Part shown: piece by piece, positions 12,688-24,473 of the stretch | Layout of the letters: every line of letters begins with the position of its first letter | Position numbering within the stretch: the stretch's first letter is position 1 | NCBI GenBank assembly: GCA_022578965.1 | Contig: MU400537.1 | Coordinates: 1-64,000 of the forward strand | Source: Xylaria sp. FL1777 | Taxonomy: Eukaryota > Ascomycota > Sordariomycetes > Xylariales > Xylariaceae | Reading direction: 5' to 3' | Length of the DNA stretch: 64,000 nucleotides | The notes under the pieces: generated by a model | Told to the model about the DNA's origin: nothing | Databases searched by the model: none | What the model saw: the letters and a program-made list of their open reading frames with translations, nothing else | Position numbers and translations under genes: made by a program

Positions 12688-14095
12688 CTATGCAAGCTCA
12701 ACACCATCCAAGCCCTCCAACACCTCGTCCGCGACGCCTCCCTTTTCCAATATCTTCTCCACCATGGCATTGATGACGGCGATCTTGGACCCGCCCCGCG
12801 GCGCCTTCCACACGCCCTCCACATCCCCCGTCTCAGCAGCCCGCAGCCCCGTCTCCTTCGAAGAAGCAGCAGCAGCAGCAGCAGTGCTCGCCGCCGCGCC
12901 CTGGCCCCACGCCGCGGCGTTGACGGCGTTCGGCACGCCCGGGGCCGTCAGCCGCGAGGGCGGATCGATCGTGCGCACGGACAGGAGGCGCAGGACCCGC
13001 GGCGCGCCGGCCTTCTCTTCCGCGTCCACGTCCACGTCCATCATGGCGTCGTCCGTTTCCGCGTCGGCCTCGCCCACTGAGACTGCGAGCGTGCAGTCTG
13101 CTACTGCCAGCTCTTCCTTCGAGGGGTCGAAGATGACGTTCTCGCCTGCCGCCATGACGAGGAGGGTTATGGGGGGTCGGGAGGTTTTTGCTGTTGATGA
13201 TGACGGTGATGAGGAGGAGGATGAGGATGATGATGATGATGATGTTGTTGCTGCTGTTCGCGCGTATATGAATTGCGAGGCGGCCCAGTCGTCGTCGAAC
13301 ATGGGGTCCTCGTCGCCCTCGGACTTTAAGCGCGGGAGGCGCGTGGCGAGGAGGGCGAGGTGGGTTGTTAGACTGAGGAGCGGGAGCGGGTACGAGAGGG
13401 GTGGGGAGATGAGTATGATCTATATATTTTGCTTCTTAGCTTTATGTTCTTCGTTCGTAGTGCCTTCTCCCGGAATGAAATTATGACGATAGGTTTTGTG
13501 AGGAGCACGGATCATGAGGGAAGGGGTTTATAGTACTCACGTCTAAGTATAGCTTCCAGTGAAATCGCCGGTTGATCCAGAGCTTCTTGGTCAACTCGCC
13601 GTCTGCAAGCAACGCCTCGCTCAACATCGTCGCGAGGAACACCGTGCCGCTGTCGTCGTCGCGATACCCCGGGATCTCGACGGAGAGTTCCAGCCAGTCA
13701 TTCTCGCCACGGCGCTCAGCTAACGATGCCGTCTCGGCTTCTCCATCTTCGTCTGCTGTTATGGCGGCGGATCCTGCCCCCTTGCCTTTCGCCTGCTGTT
13801 GTTGCTTCCGCCTCCGCTGCTTCGGCTCTCGTGAGGCTTCGTCTTCGTTAGGTATACTCGCGCCCGCAGTCTTCTCGACTTCCGCCTTCACTCCCACGAC
13901 AGCCTCGGTCCCGTCCGCGAAGCATATACGCGCGCTGCCATTCGTGCCCGGCAGGATGCCGGTCTCGGCCGTCAGCGGGCGAAACTGCGTCGCCGCCCGT
14001 CCATCAGGCCGTAACGGCGGCGAAAGACTGAGTGTGCTGTGGAGGTAGGCGAGCTCGGCGGGCGAGAGCAACAGGTGTTGCGACGTTGTCGCCAT
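12688..14095 (-). CDS. rrp42: Exosome core subunit Rrp42 (RNase PH-like)
   Basis: Two exons on the minus strand (14095-13541, 13419-12688) give 428 residues. The start MATTSQHLLLSPAEL is followed by the RNase PH-fold signature PPLRPDGRAATQFRPL and TNGSARICFADGTEAVVGVK. After the intron come ILISPPLSYPL, the MFDDDWAA segment, ITLLVMAAGENVIFDPSKEE and SVRTIDPPSRLTAPGVPNA. The protein ends EVLEGLDGVELA. Rrp42 is a catalytically inactive ring subunit of the nuclear and cytoplasmic RNA exosome. The gene is longer than the yeast protein because of low-complexity insertions: a Lys/Gln/Arg-rich stretch near residue 105, a serine run encoded by repeated GAT/GAG (13,199-13,245 on the plus strand) and an alanine run near 12,865-12,900. 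It is convergent with the gene at 11229 and divergent from the dehydrogenase. Confidence 0.93.
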
Positions 14096-15431
14096 GGTGG
14101 GGGATAACGTTCGTCTAAGAGCCGAGGTACACACTTATATATGTACGTACTTGTGTGCCGGCAGGAAATAATGAACAATTATTTCTATGTCCCTTCTTTT
14201 TCTTCTCGAGTATGCTGCTCGTTTTAATGACAATTGTTTATACAATTTTCTCTTTCGCCCAGCGATCTCTCGTCTCATACAATCTACAATGGCTGTACAT
14301 GTGGGGGTTGCAAGGAGACTTTTTTGAGCTGAGCTCTGTAAAGGGGATTGATTGGCTAGAAAAGTCCTGTGGCTGAAGCTTCATTGGTGGGGCAGGTTTT
14401 GGGGGGCTGAGGGTATATTTAGCTTGTATTATTACGGTGTGGGTTACATTTCGATAGCCCATTAACAACTTAACAACCGTGCTTGGTCAACTCCATTTCC
14501 CCCTCCTCTAGCCAATATCGAGGAGTATACAATAGGTAGAGCATGTAGTGTCAAACCTACCTATTCTATTCCCTAGTTCATAACCACACTTTATCAAAAT
14601 GTCCACGTTCAGCGTAGCGTAGTACACTTTATTCATAGGTAAGTATACACACGTTACCTATGTACCAAGTTATAGTAATACATAAATAGACTAACTACAA
14701 TCTATTATCTGCCTGAGATGACTCGTTCCACGCTGCCTCAAGGGTTCAGAACTATTGTGCTAGAAGAAGAGATATGAAAGCAGCAGGTAATCCATATCAA
14801 CTAGCCACAACCTAATTGTGTTCTAGCTAATTATGAACAAGTGCTTAGCTAAAGCTGAGGACTGTTACGCCTGCGAATAAGCGTACCCAGTCCTGCTTAG
14901 TACATAAGCAATCGGGTCAAAGTTCGGCCACTCAAGAAGTCTCCGGATGAGACTTGTTGGGTTCCGACTCGCAGCATGACTTGCATACAACGACGGCCAC
15001 CATTCCCAGCCTACCTGTGACTTCCTTCCCAGTTCGGGTTATGGTGTCCTTTTGGTGCACTTATTCGCCGTGGGGCTAAAGATTGACGGCATAATTCTGA
15101 TACCGACTTGTCGGGCTCATCAATCAAGTCTCCGAGAGTGGCCATCGTCTTGGTGTTTTGTAAGCGTATCATGAGGCTATCACGGACGAAGAGCAACGGA
15201 CGAAGAGAGTCACGGACGAGTTGTAGGCATATTCAGAATTGAAACATCATGTATAAGAGCTGAAGGTCGAATAAATCAAAAATAATGTCTCAAGTGCTTT
15301 ATTCTCAAGCTCGACGGCGTAGCGCAAACCGTGTCTATTCACGCAAACAATCTACCAGATTTGTTGGCATTTTTGAATCCCAGTATCTTTGCTTTTCTTG
15401 ACGATAGTCTCCCTAAGACCAACAACACAAC
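14096..15431. other. Divergent promoter region between rrp42 and the dehydrogenase gene
   Basis: About 1.3 kb, AT-richer than its neighbours between 14,450 and 14,850. Short frames on the minus strand (15011-15196, 15339-15563) have no recognisable product. No tRNA-like fold or long repeat was seen. Confidence 0.45.
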
Positions 15432-17183
15432 ATGTCGGCAAAACTCTACCAAATCTACATGAGATGGTTTCCGATAGCACTCCCACCAGCAGACAGTTTC
15501 AAGGGGCAAGCCGCCCTCGTGACGGGCGGGACAAGCGGTCTCGGGCTCGCTGCCGCAGCACACCTCGTGAACCTAGGCGCCGCCGAGGTTATTATCACGA
15601 GCCGCAATGCAGCGCGCTCAGGAAAAGCGCTGGAGACGCTAGAGAAGGAGACCAAAGGTCGTAGTAAGAACGTTGTCCGCGTTGTTGAGCTCAATATGAA
15701 CCGCTACGACTCCGTAGTCGGCTTAGTGGAGGAGATGAAGAAAATCCGGCCTGGGAAAGGAGGCCTCGATTTTGTGATATTGAACGCCGGTCTTATCGGT
15801 ACCGAGTTTACAACTGTGGACGAGGGATGGTGAGCGCGGCCTTATAACCTCTCTCTATCTCTTCCCCCCTCCCCCCTTTCTTAGCCCCTTTCATATCGAT
15901 CCTCTATGCCAGACACAAGACTGGTTAAGAAGCAGCAGAAGCCAGAGAAATAGAGTCAACCCGAACGGCAAAAAATGCAGCCGGCTAACAGAATCACAAC
16001 AGGGAACAGAATATACAAGTCAATGTGCTCAGCACCACGCTTCTCGCCTTGCTTCTCCTCCAGTGGATGAAAGCTGAGCGCGCGAACCGATCTTCACCCG
16101 CACATCTCTCCATAGTCGGTTCCAGCTCTCACATAGATACCGACCTCGAGGCCTGGAGGAAGTACATCGCCCAAGACGGCGGCGTGTTGGCCCACTATCG
16201 CGACCGGAAGAACTTCCCGCATCCGAACGTCATGTACGGCGTTACGAAGATGATGGTGCATTACGCAGCCGACGAACTCGCGAAGTTAGCCGAGGGGGGT
16301 GATGGTCGGTATGTACTTGTCACTGGAGGTCTCGATCTCCACCTCCCCTTCCACCCCCTTTTTTTCAAGGAAAAAAAATAACCAATTCCCCCTTCTAATT
16401 CTGAAATGACTGGAGCCAAGCTTACTTTAGCCCCTTAGTCCCGAAGTCATCATCAATACCAGCTGTCCCGGTATAGTGAAAACAAACCTCGCACGGAATT
16501 TCACAGAGGGGAGCCGTATCTTCACGATCGCCGTGTTCCTGTTCCACGGCTTTCTAGGGAAGACGGCTGAGAACGGCGCCCGGACGTTGATCGCAACCGC
16601 GCTGACGAAGGAGAATGAGAATGTATGGATTTTTTCCACCACCCTTCGCCCCCCCTTTTCCTCTTCTTTACGTAATCCCCTGGTTCGGCCCGTGTTTTCC
16701 ACAATAGCCAACCATCCCGCGGCACTATATGCCATTTATTTTCTTACACACAGCAGGGAAAGAGGTACTAAGTAAGGCCACAGGGTAAATTCGTCCGGTT
16801 TTATGGGTCCGAAGAGGTATATCAGAAGTGAGTCTTACCTACTTACCTACATTGCCCCCACCCCTGATTCCATATCGGTATATATCACACCCTTCGTATG
16901 CCTACTTAGGAACAAACACTATCTACATCTTCCCCCCTTGGTTCCTTATTTATACCTTGTAACCGAGATTAGGTAGATAAGGGCCGCGTCACAAACTCAG
17001 CTGACTGGTTTGAAAATTTACAGACAAAGAGAAACAATGTTTACCAGCGACAGCGGCCGCGAGATTCAGGCATCAGTATGGTCCGAGATAACAAACGAGC
17101 TCTCTACCAAGGTACCCGCTGCTCGTGCCATTCTCAAAACGTCAAATCAAAGTTCGGGGACCAACCAAGCCAGGGAGGTATAG
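15432..17183 (+). CDS. Short-chain dehydrogenase/reductase (SDR), unknown substrate
   Basis: Five exons (15432-15829, 16003-16308, 16439-16622, 16784-16827, 17024-17183) join in frame into 363 residues. The Rossmann nucleotide-binding motif TGGTSGLG is at about residues 31-38, the structural LNAG motif is present (FVILNAG), the catalytic Ser lies in SIVGSSSH, and the catalytic pair is YGVTK (Tyr and Lys four apart). The sequence CPGIVKTNLAR after the third exon start is also typical. The 44-bp fourth exon is short but is needed to keep the frame, and its flanks are GT-AG. The layout resembles fungal retinol-dehydrogenase-like or WWOX-like SDRs of about 330-360 residues. A hydrophobic stretch (TTLLALLLLQW) around residues 145-160 could contact membranes. 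The substrate cannot be told from sequence. Confidence 0.9.
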
Positions 17184-17454
17184 CTTGTATATTTTTCTTG
17201 TATTAGATTTCAAGGCATTTCGCAGCTGCCTGTTCCTGCCTCTTTTGTCATCTAATATCTCTCGTATCTTCAATCATACATATTTGTGGACTCCTACTAT
17301 GGAATTACAGCTTAAACCAAAAGGGTGGTTAGTGAGGTTTTGAGATTTTGTTTCTCACAGCATGGTTTACAAGGTCATGATCCTGTCTTGTGACCAACGA
17401 GCAGAAATGCACAGGATATATAAAGTCAAGTGTCAAATACTGGGCAAGCTCTAA

Positions 17455-19025
17455 CTAGGCACGTCTAATATCTAAGCAAAGCTGCGGCATGAGGTCAAGG
17501 CCAATAGCGGCGGCCATTTGCGCCAACTGACCTCTTGGTCCGGGTCCGTGCCTTATATCTTCGTCTTCGTTTTGCCATTGGAACACATCGACCGCGGGAA
17601 AGATGCCCGCCCTGAGTCGTACCGGAATATTATCGTAGTCATATGATAACAGATCGTCCATGGGCGGAAGACCAGGCATATTACTACCGAGGAGTGAAAT
17701 GTATTCTCCGTTGCTGCCGCCCCCACCGTCGCTCTCTCCATTGCCTGAATTATCCTCGACGTCCATGTCCATGTCCATGTCCATGGAGCTATCCGTTTGA
17801 TTCTGCTTCGAATTAGTTATGGTGTCATTGTTAAGGCTCGAAAAATGGAGATATCCATGGTTGTCAAATTTGGTTAGAACTTCGTTGGATACCTCTACCC
17901 ACTCCATTTTATCTGGATTCAGAATTTGTTGGGGTGAATAGTCCATTTTGTATCGCATTTTCGGACAGGTGTGTATATAAAAGCCAGGATACCACCAGCG
18001 ATATCCGCCTTCTAAGGCTAACGCAATCTCCCGCAAGGCACCTAGCTTGCCAGGACTCCAATTATGTATAGACTCATGGTATAGAAAGTAGACGGCGCTA
18101 ACAGCATGCGGGAGAAGGTCGAGAACCCCTATGGCGACTAGTCGCCCGTCGAGTCGGTAACATTGATGGTAGGACCCAAGGCGTTTCTCTCGTCCGTCGG
18201 ACATAGTTAAAGTCTCTCGCCTCAAAGGTGAGTTGCAAAGAAACTTCGCAAATCCCGAACGAGATATCTCTTCCCTAGGTTCCTGGTGGACAATGCGTTG
18301 ATAATTCTCATAGACTACGTACTTTTCCTCGGTAAAGTCATCTGACTCTAAAGTCACGTCAAGGGAATGGGCAGGCTCAGGAGGCGTCTTTAGAAACTGG
18401 CTCTCGCTCTCGTGGACTCTCTCTGTCAAATGGAATTCTGTGTCCCGCTTTCGTGCCTGTTCGCGTGATTTCGGATGCTGACGGGCAGCTTCTTTGGCGT
18501 AGGCATCGCCGACCACAAACCTATTAAAGCGGTTGATCGCTTGTCGCTGATCTTTGGTAGGTCGGAAGCGGGTAGAGTCTATGCGAAGGGTGTAGTGAGG
18601 ACAGCAGGCGTCCCGTTGGTTCGGCCGATACAGAAGGGTTCCGGATCGTCTCCAACTTCGATCAACCAAAGCCTGGTAACATGCTGCGCTCATAGAAAGC
18701 GATTTTGTATAATAGGATCGTCCTGAAGCAGCCTGGCATGTCAGACATATTCAAAGCATAGTAGCCAAGCTGGCCAGGTGGCGAGTTCGGGCAAGAACCC
18801 ATTGCTGCATTGCATGATGCTAGCGCAGGCTCGGAAACCACTTTCTTTCTCATCATCAACTGAGCAATCTGGCGGGCATGAGCGCTGCAGCCATGATGGG
18901 TTGAAGCACCCAAGGCATCGCGATAGCGGCCCGAAGACTGTACATGAACGAAATCAGGTGGACACACGCTTCTGTGACTGACCGTTCCCACTGCGACGGC
19001 AGTAACCGCATGTAGAGGATGACAT
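17455..19025 (-). CDS. ate1: Arginyl-tRNA--protein transferase Ate1
   Basis: The large exon (18722-17455) encodes the bulk of Ate1: CYQALVDRSWRRSGTLLY, the CCPHY motif near residue 54, FAKFLCNSPL, the GNAT-like transferase core LGSYHQCYRLDGRLVAIGVLDLLP and the YYLYHES-like VYFLYHESIHNWSPG, GFYIHTCPKMRYK. A short first exon (19025-18983) supplies the essential N-terminal CGYC zinc/haem-binding motif at residues 6-9. It is joined by a 260-bp intron (donor GTCAGT, branch CTGAC, acceptor TTCAG), and the join gives CGYCRRSGNGRSYYTKSL, the family pattern. Total 436 residues. The enzyme adds Arg to N-terminal acidic residues, marking proteins for the N-degron pathway. Without the short exon the model would start at 18693 and lack CGYC. 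A still earlier exon is possible, because a good acceptor (CTCTTGCAG) lies directly before the ATG-containing GGCTACATG. The tail has an (Asp-Met)n run encoded by TCCATG repeats. Confidence 0.92.
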
Positions 19026-22000
19026 GTAGCCTGCAAGAGTCTCGTCAGAATGATTATTCGGCCGAGGAAGCCCACGGATGTAGGATGAACTATGCTATTG
19101 GGGAGATGGGGAGATGGTCTTGGCGGATCCAAGCCTCCACTTGTACATGGCAGTCAATCGGTCAATCAATCAATCAATCAAACACTCAATCAATCGACGC
19201 ATCGTTGGAACACGTTGTTCCCCATGCCCTGTTGCCACTATGAGGCAAGAGGATTGAAGACGAGACGACGAGAGGCATGGCACGATGGTGCGACGCGAAG
19301 TGCAGGACAAGGCAGGCTAGAAAAGCAAATGGCAATGCAGGGGCTACAGCAACCTTTTGACTTGGCGACATAACAAGTCGAAAAGAGGATACCGTAGATG
19401 AAGACTACATGTACAGGCTAGCTAAGAGACAGCCAAAGATCGAGCGTGAAGCTGACGAGCCAATACTGAAAGCACTGTGCTAGTTGGTTGGTTGTGGCGG
19501 TCGACGGGACGCAGGACGAGAGGCTTGCCCACAAACCCACCTGCAGAACCGCTGGCCAACAGCAACGCAGCAGCGACGCACGAGTTGGATTCATTGGATG
19601 GCGGGTTGCGGGATGAACTGGGGGGGTGGGCAGCTTGGGTTCTCTAGGGCCTCGGGGATAGTGATGAGGGTATCACCGAGCAGCCGGGCGGGAGGCTGCC
19701 TTCAGCAATGGAGGAGGAGGAGCATCTGACTTACCCATGGGCGTTATATACGAAAAGGCATCTCGAGATGCATCTTCAGGGATAGCCTGCATACTATGAC
19801 ACTCACGAGAGCCCGGCACTAGACTGGACCAGACCAGACGAAGAGAATGTGCGCTCCTCCGAGAAGCTGCAGAGGCCGCCGGTAGCGATGGTGGCGATGG
19901 TGACGACAGTTGCTGTGGACAAAACGCGGGGATGTCTAGCGAGTAGACTGGAAGCCGAAGCGGCAATGCGTGGTAGAAGTTGAGTCAGACGCTGTGATGA
20001 TTCTGATTACCGAAGCCGAAAAGAGAAGGGAGGCTGATGCCCGGTCAGTTCCGGCTGCGACCCCGGCCAACGCGAGATACCGGATCTGGCAATCCTTCCT
20101 GAAGAGCTTGGAGAACTTGGAGAGCTTGGAGTACGTAGTCTAGGCAATAGAGGATGAGCTATGAAAGCATGAAACTTCACCTTGTTAGTCCGCGGGTGTG
20201 GTAGTGTCATACAGCGGCGATCAAGAGAAGATCACCACCACACATACACACTGTAAGTACACTGGCATGCGGATTGGCAGACGATGACAATAGATACTTC
20301 CTTGCGAGTGGCCAGACAGCGAGTAGAGGACTCGCGTATGGGGGTAGGTAGGTAGGTACCTTTTCGAAATCTTCGGGGGATATTGTTGGCGACAAGATCC
20401 ACGATGCGATGGCGAGAGAGAGCTACTGCATCGGGTAGAAGAGGTAGGTAGGTGGTAAGGCGGTGGTGGTAAGGCAGTGAGGGATGGTGTTCCCAGTTTT
20501 CGTACATGACATACCGCGTAGATACTACCTTACCTCAGGGCTACTGTAAGGTCTTATGCGCTACGGCGCAGTTATACATATTCACCCATCCACGTGCAGT
20601 GCCAGCTGCATGTCTGTACACTACATACGCAGTATACATGTCTCATACATAAGGTACCATTGTACTTGGCGACATCCTGCGAAGGTGTAGTATACGCATC
20701 CTCAGTATTACGCAGTACTGGTATGTAGACAGTACCCCTCCATATCATTATATTTAGTATGTAGTGCAGTGTAGGACTTTAGGAAATGTATAGTCAGGTC
20801 TTTCTGAATCACAAAGTAAATTACTGCGTAAATAATGGAAACTTGAATTTCACTATCAAAGATATCTGTAAATGAGGCTTAATACTACCTACATGTATAC
20901 CTAATTAGGTGGCAGTGCTGTATAAGCCTAAACGTAATACTGCTATTGAACTGGTAAACTTGTTTGCCACTTTGAGCTCTACTGTCAGCCACTGTCACTA
21001 TTTCAGCCTATGGTGTAGGTACCTACACGTCTATTGATTACTTACTGACCTAACATTCCAATGAATTCTAGGAATACAGAAACTCTGGACTGGAGTGTAA
21101 ATGGCGTGGCCATCTTGTTCCTACAGGGCCAATAGAAACCTGCTCCCTAGCGTTGCTGTTTCTTATTAGGGAAGCCGTGCCCTGATATTACAGCACAGAT
21201 CGGTAGCAGCGGGAAAACCTCTTATTAAGTGATATCGATTTACTATCCAGCAAACCAAAAAAAGGGCTCTGCTACCTCATCCAAGTCGGCCTTAAGGAAA
21301 ACCCCGTTTGATTTTGTTCCAAATGCTCTGTTTAGTCTAGGCTCTATCTAGCACCTAAATACATGTACGTATAGGGCTAGACTTAGGTGCAACGCCGGAA
21401 GGCCAATGGCCCCCAGGAAATCTGCACCTAGTGGACTTGAGAGATGCTGATTGGACTTTCACAAAGTTGATCTCTCACCCAACACTACCCAACCTAGTGA
21501 CGTGCATCAGGTCCACGTCCCGTGTTAACCACATTCAGTGTGCTACCTCTCTACATGTATTGTAGTACATGTGTTGTATAATAATAGAATTAGCTGATAA
21601 GTGTACATGTATGTACCGTAGTGCACTACCCAGGTACAATAGGTATGTAAACCATGCCTTTAGTATCAAGGTATATAGATGTGTTACGGTAAGTTTACGC
21701 AGTAGTTATGTATGTCATGGTGACCTGGGCTCACTAATTCAAACCATTTCTTTGGTATTTGCTTCTCCTTTCCCTATGACGACTGTTAGCCCTCATTTTT
21801 TCTCTTCCTAGAGCTAGGCAAAATAGGTTGTGTGGGATGCATATTTAGGTACAGTACTGTACCCGGTGGTGGAGCTTAAACTTACTGGTGCAGCAGTGCT
21901 TTTATAGTAGGTACTTACCTAGATTACCTAGCACAGTACCTACGCTGCTACAGTGAACAAGAGGGGGCAACTCTTGTGGTTTACTTGGAAGTGAATTATA

Positions 22001-23870
22001 GGTAAGTAGTAAGTAGGTAGGTAGTATTATAAAACATTAACATAGAACTTGTAGCTTGTGCTAGCACTATTTGAGTACTAATTATCAACTTAGTGGGTTA
22101 ACGGTATTCACTGAGTAAGTCAAATTAGGCAGACAAACAGCGCTAACGAGAGGCTTGACTAAACTTTTTTTTTGTTAGGTTTTGGGGTACTCATTTGCAT
22201 CCCACTTCGATACCCTGGAAATTATGACAACACCGCCGAGCGGCCTAATAATTTTATACTTATGTCCTCGATGAGCTCTAGCCCAGACCACCCAGGAGGC
22301 AGTTCGATAGTTCTACCACACCTCACAATGTGTATTCTCCAATGCCTGGGCCCCTGAATCATGACACAACCGTCTAACTAGTGGTCCCGGCCCTGGCTAA
22401 TATAAACAAAATGCTAAAAGCAATTGATTCTCGGCCGACCCAGACTCTGAATCAGTAGCCCTGCTGCAGCTGTCTTTCACTTCAAGCTCTCTCTTGCCGC
22501 CGCTCTACCTGACACTAGCCTCTCGAACGATCCATCTCATCTGATCACCGGTGTCCCGTTTTGTCTGCCCTCGTTATGAGAATTCCTTGAACTGTCAGAC
22601 CCTCGTTTACGTATTGCACTTATATTGCACTTAGATACGGGCACCCAGCAGGTTCGTAAAAGCTCCCATTACATGTACCGTACGTCACGTCACCTCCCTC
22701 CAACACCGTTTATACACCGACATCTGCCACCGCTATTCGCCTTGGTCTTTGTCTTGGTCTGTCTTCGTCAGTCAGCTCTCTCTCCTTTGCCGACCACAGT
22801 CTGCCTTGCCTACATCCCTCCCCCAAAATCTTCAGGTATAATTTACAAGCGTTGCTCAGACAGCCGGCCCTGGACCTTTGGTGGTCAAGTGCTCACCATC
22901 CGCTTGATCGTCCCGCCTGTCCAACTGTGCGGCTCCCTGACAAGACCGCTCAACACGCAGAGGACTACCTAAGATTAGACTACCTATTCCAAGTACCCAG
23001 TCCGTCCCATCTTGGGTTGGTACAAGGGCCAGGGCTATTACCAGTGCCGCACAGTTGTGTTATAAGGTCAATTGTGCCTTTCCCTATTTGTGATCCCCTC
23101 ATTGTGCCTCTCTCATTGTTCTATTCATTTTGTCATGATGGCACAGTTCAACACCCATTCACAAGTTCTCATCATTGCTTCCCCCAGCCAAACCATGGTT
23201 GGCCTGATCCTTGGTTGACCACCTCCCGGTACCGTTTTCTCCCTGCCTCTTTTATTTTTTAGCGCTCACATGGTTCTCGCTTCACCGGGGGCCAAAAAGT
23301 AATTTTTTTTTAACGCTTCCCTAATAGTGTAGTGTCCCGTGGCTCCCGCACGCCCCAGCTACCGAAACCCTCGACAAGCCAGTCAGCCTGCAACCAAGTG
23401 GACTACCAAACCAACCGAATCCGTCCCTCGTGCATGCGAATCTCGGCTAACACCCCGTGATCTCAAGTAGCAACTTGCAGGATTCGCGGATCGCTCTATT
23501 ATGGGTCTTGAGGTTTATATGTGCCTCTGAGAACGTCAACTTTCATATTATATGCACGACTTTCTTCTGCCCTCAGCTGCCTGCACCGGTGCCTCAGTGC
23601 CGCCTTTTCGTCGCGAGCTCTAAGTCCTACGAACCACCACTCTCTGGCGCGCTTCACCACCAACCCCCATTACCTACCGACCATTACACCATAATTCCTC
23701 CCGCCGCCGTTCAATCATGCTGCTGAATAAGATACCGTGAAGTCATCTTCTTGCCAGCTGACTCTGGTCGGAGACGCCTCCACCAGTGTTGTCTCTACTG
23801 CCATCTGCATTTCCCCAGGCTAGTCATTCTTCGAAAATCTCTCTCCCTCAGCCTGCTCCACTGTTTGAAG
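19026..23870. other. Long gene-free stretch between ate1 and the Nudix gene
   Basis: About 4.8 kb with no supported protein gene. 19,150-19,195 holds an (ATCA)n run. 20,341-20,360 and 20,440-20,460 hold GGTAGGTAGG runs. 20,500-22,400 is unusually rich in GTAC, TACATGTA and TACCTAGGTA palindromes, with many short stops in all frames. From about 22,440 to 23,870 the plus strand is pyrimidine-rich with many CTCT and CCCT runs, as in a promoter or long 5' leader of the downstream gene. The frames at 22625-22972 and 22852-23262 start with non-ATG codons and have no recognisable product. A non-coding transcript is possible but cannot be shown. Confidence 0.45.
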
Positions 23871-24473
23871 ATGGCGTCCAGTTCCAATCATCGTTCCATG
23901 GAGTCCCGTACTGGAAGAAGCATGCAACGTAAGTGTATATCCTAAGTAGTCACTCGAATCCCGTGCGAATGTCGTTGCGCCGATATGTAGTGTTATGGAG
24001 AAGTCTCGCCTACTCTGTAGACGAACTAATGAATTGGCTTGGCAGGCTATAGCTCCAACGGCGAACGACTGGTTGCTGGAGTGGTACCCCTTACCGAAGA
24101 TAGAATGTATGTCCTTTTGATTCAGTCGACGCGGAGGAAAGGCTGGGTTCTGCCCAAAGGAGGATGGGAGTCGGATGAGGAATGCGAGCAAGCTGCTGAG
24201 CGGGAGGCATGGGAAGAAGCCGGCATTGCCATCCGGGTCGATTACGATCTGGGGGATATCCTGGATTCACGACCACCTAAAAAGTTATCCAAGGAGGCCC
24301 CCAAATCACTTTATCGTTTCTACGAAGCCACGGTGCTCCGGGAGGAAGTTGACTGGCCCGAAAAACACAAGAGGGAGCGCCAGTGGTTCACCTATTCCCA
24401 GGCAAAGGAAGCTCTTTCGAATCGACCAGAACTTCTACAGGCCCTCGAAGCATCTACTATTCACCGGATGTAG
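23871..24473 (+). CDS. aps1: Nudix hydrolase, diphosphoinositol polyphosphate / ApnA type (Aps1-like)
   Basis: Two exons (23871-23928 and 24046-24473) give 161 residues. The donor GTAAGT and acceptor TTGGCAG join at a split Arg codon. The Nudix box GGWESDEECEQAAEREAWEEAGI lies at residues 58-80 in exact G-x5-E-x7-R-E-x2-E-E-x-G form, with the glutamates that bind metal. The flanks (RLVAGVVPL before, KGWVLPKGGW at the box, RFYEATVLREEVDWPE and RQWF after) are those of the DIPP subfamily. The family cleaves diphosphoinositol polyphosphates and diadenosine polyphosphates (Ap5A, Ap6A), and in yeast also inorganic polyphosphate. The N-terminal 20 residues are Ser/Arg-rich and variable. It has a long pyrimidine-rich upstream region. 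Orthology to yeast DDP1/fission yeast aps1 is by motif, not by alignment. Confidence 0.9.

Noticed and set aside
18662..19132. 156-codon minus-strand frame containing PPGQLGYYALNMS, first read as a frameshifted Ate1 N-terminus
   Set aside because: It lies within the Ate1 intron. The true CGYC exon was found at 18983-19025 and joins in frame, so no frameshift is needed.
22625..23262. Possible protein gene upstream of the Nudix gene
   Set aside because: Frames start at non-ATG codons, are Pro/Leu/His-rich from pyrimidine-rich DNA and match nothing. More likely promoter or leader.
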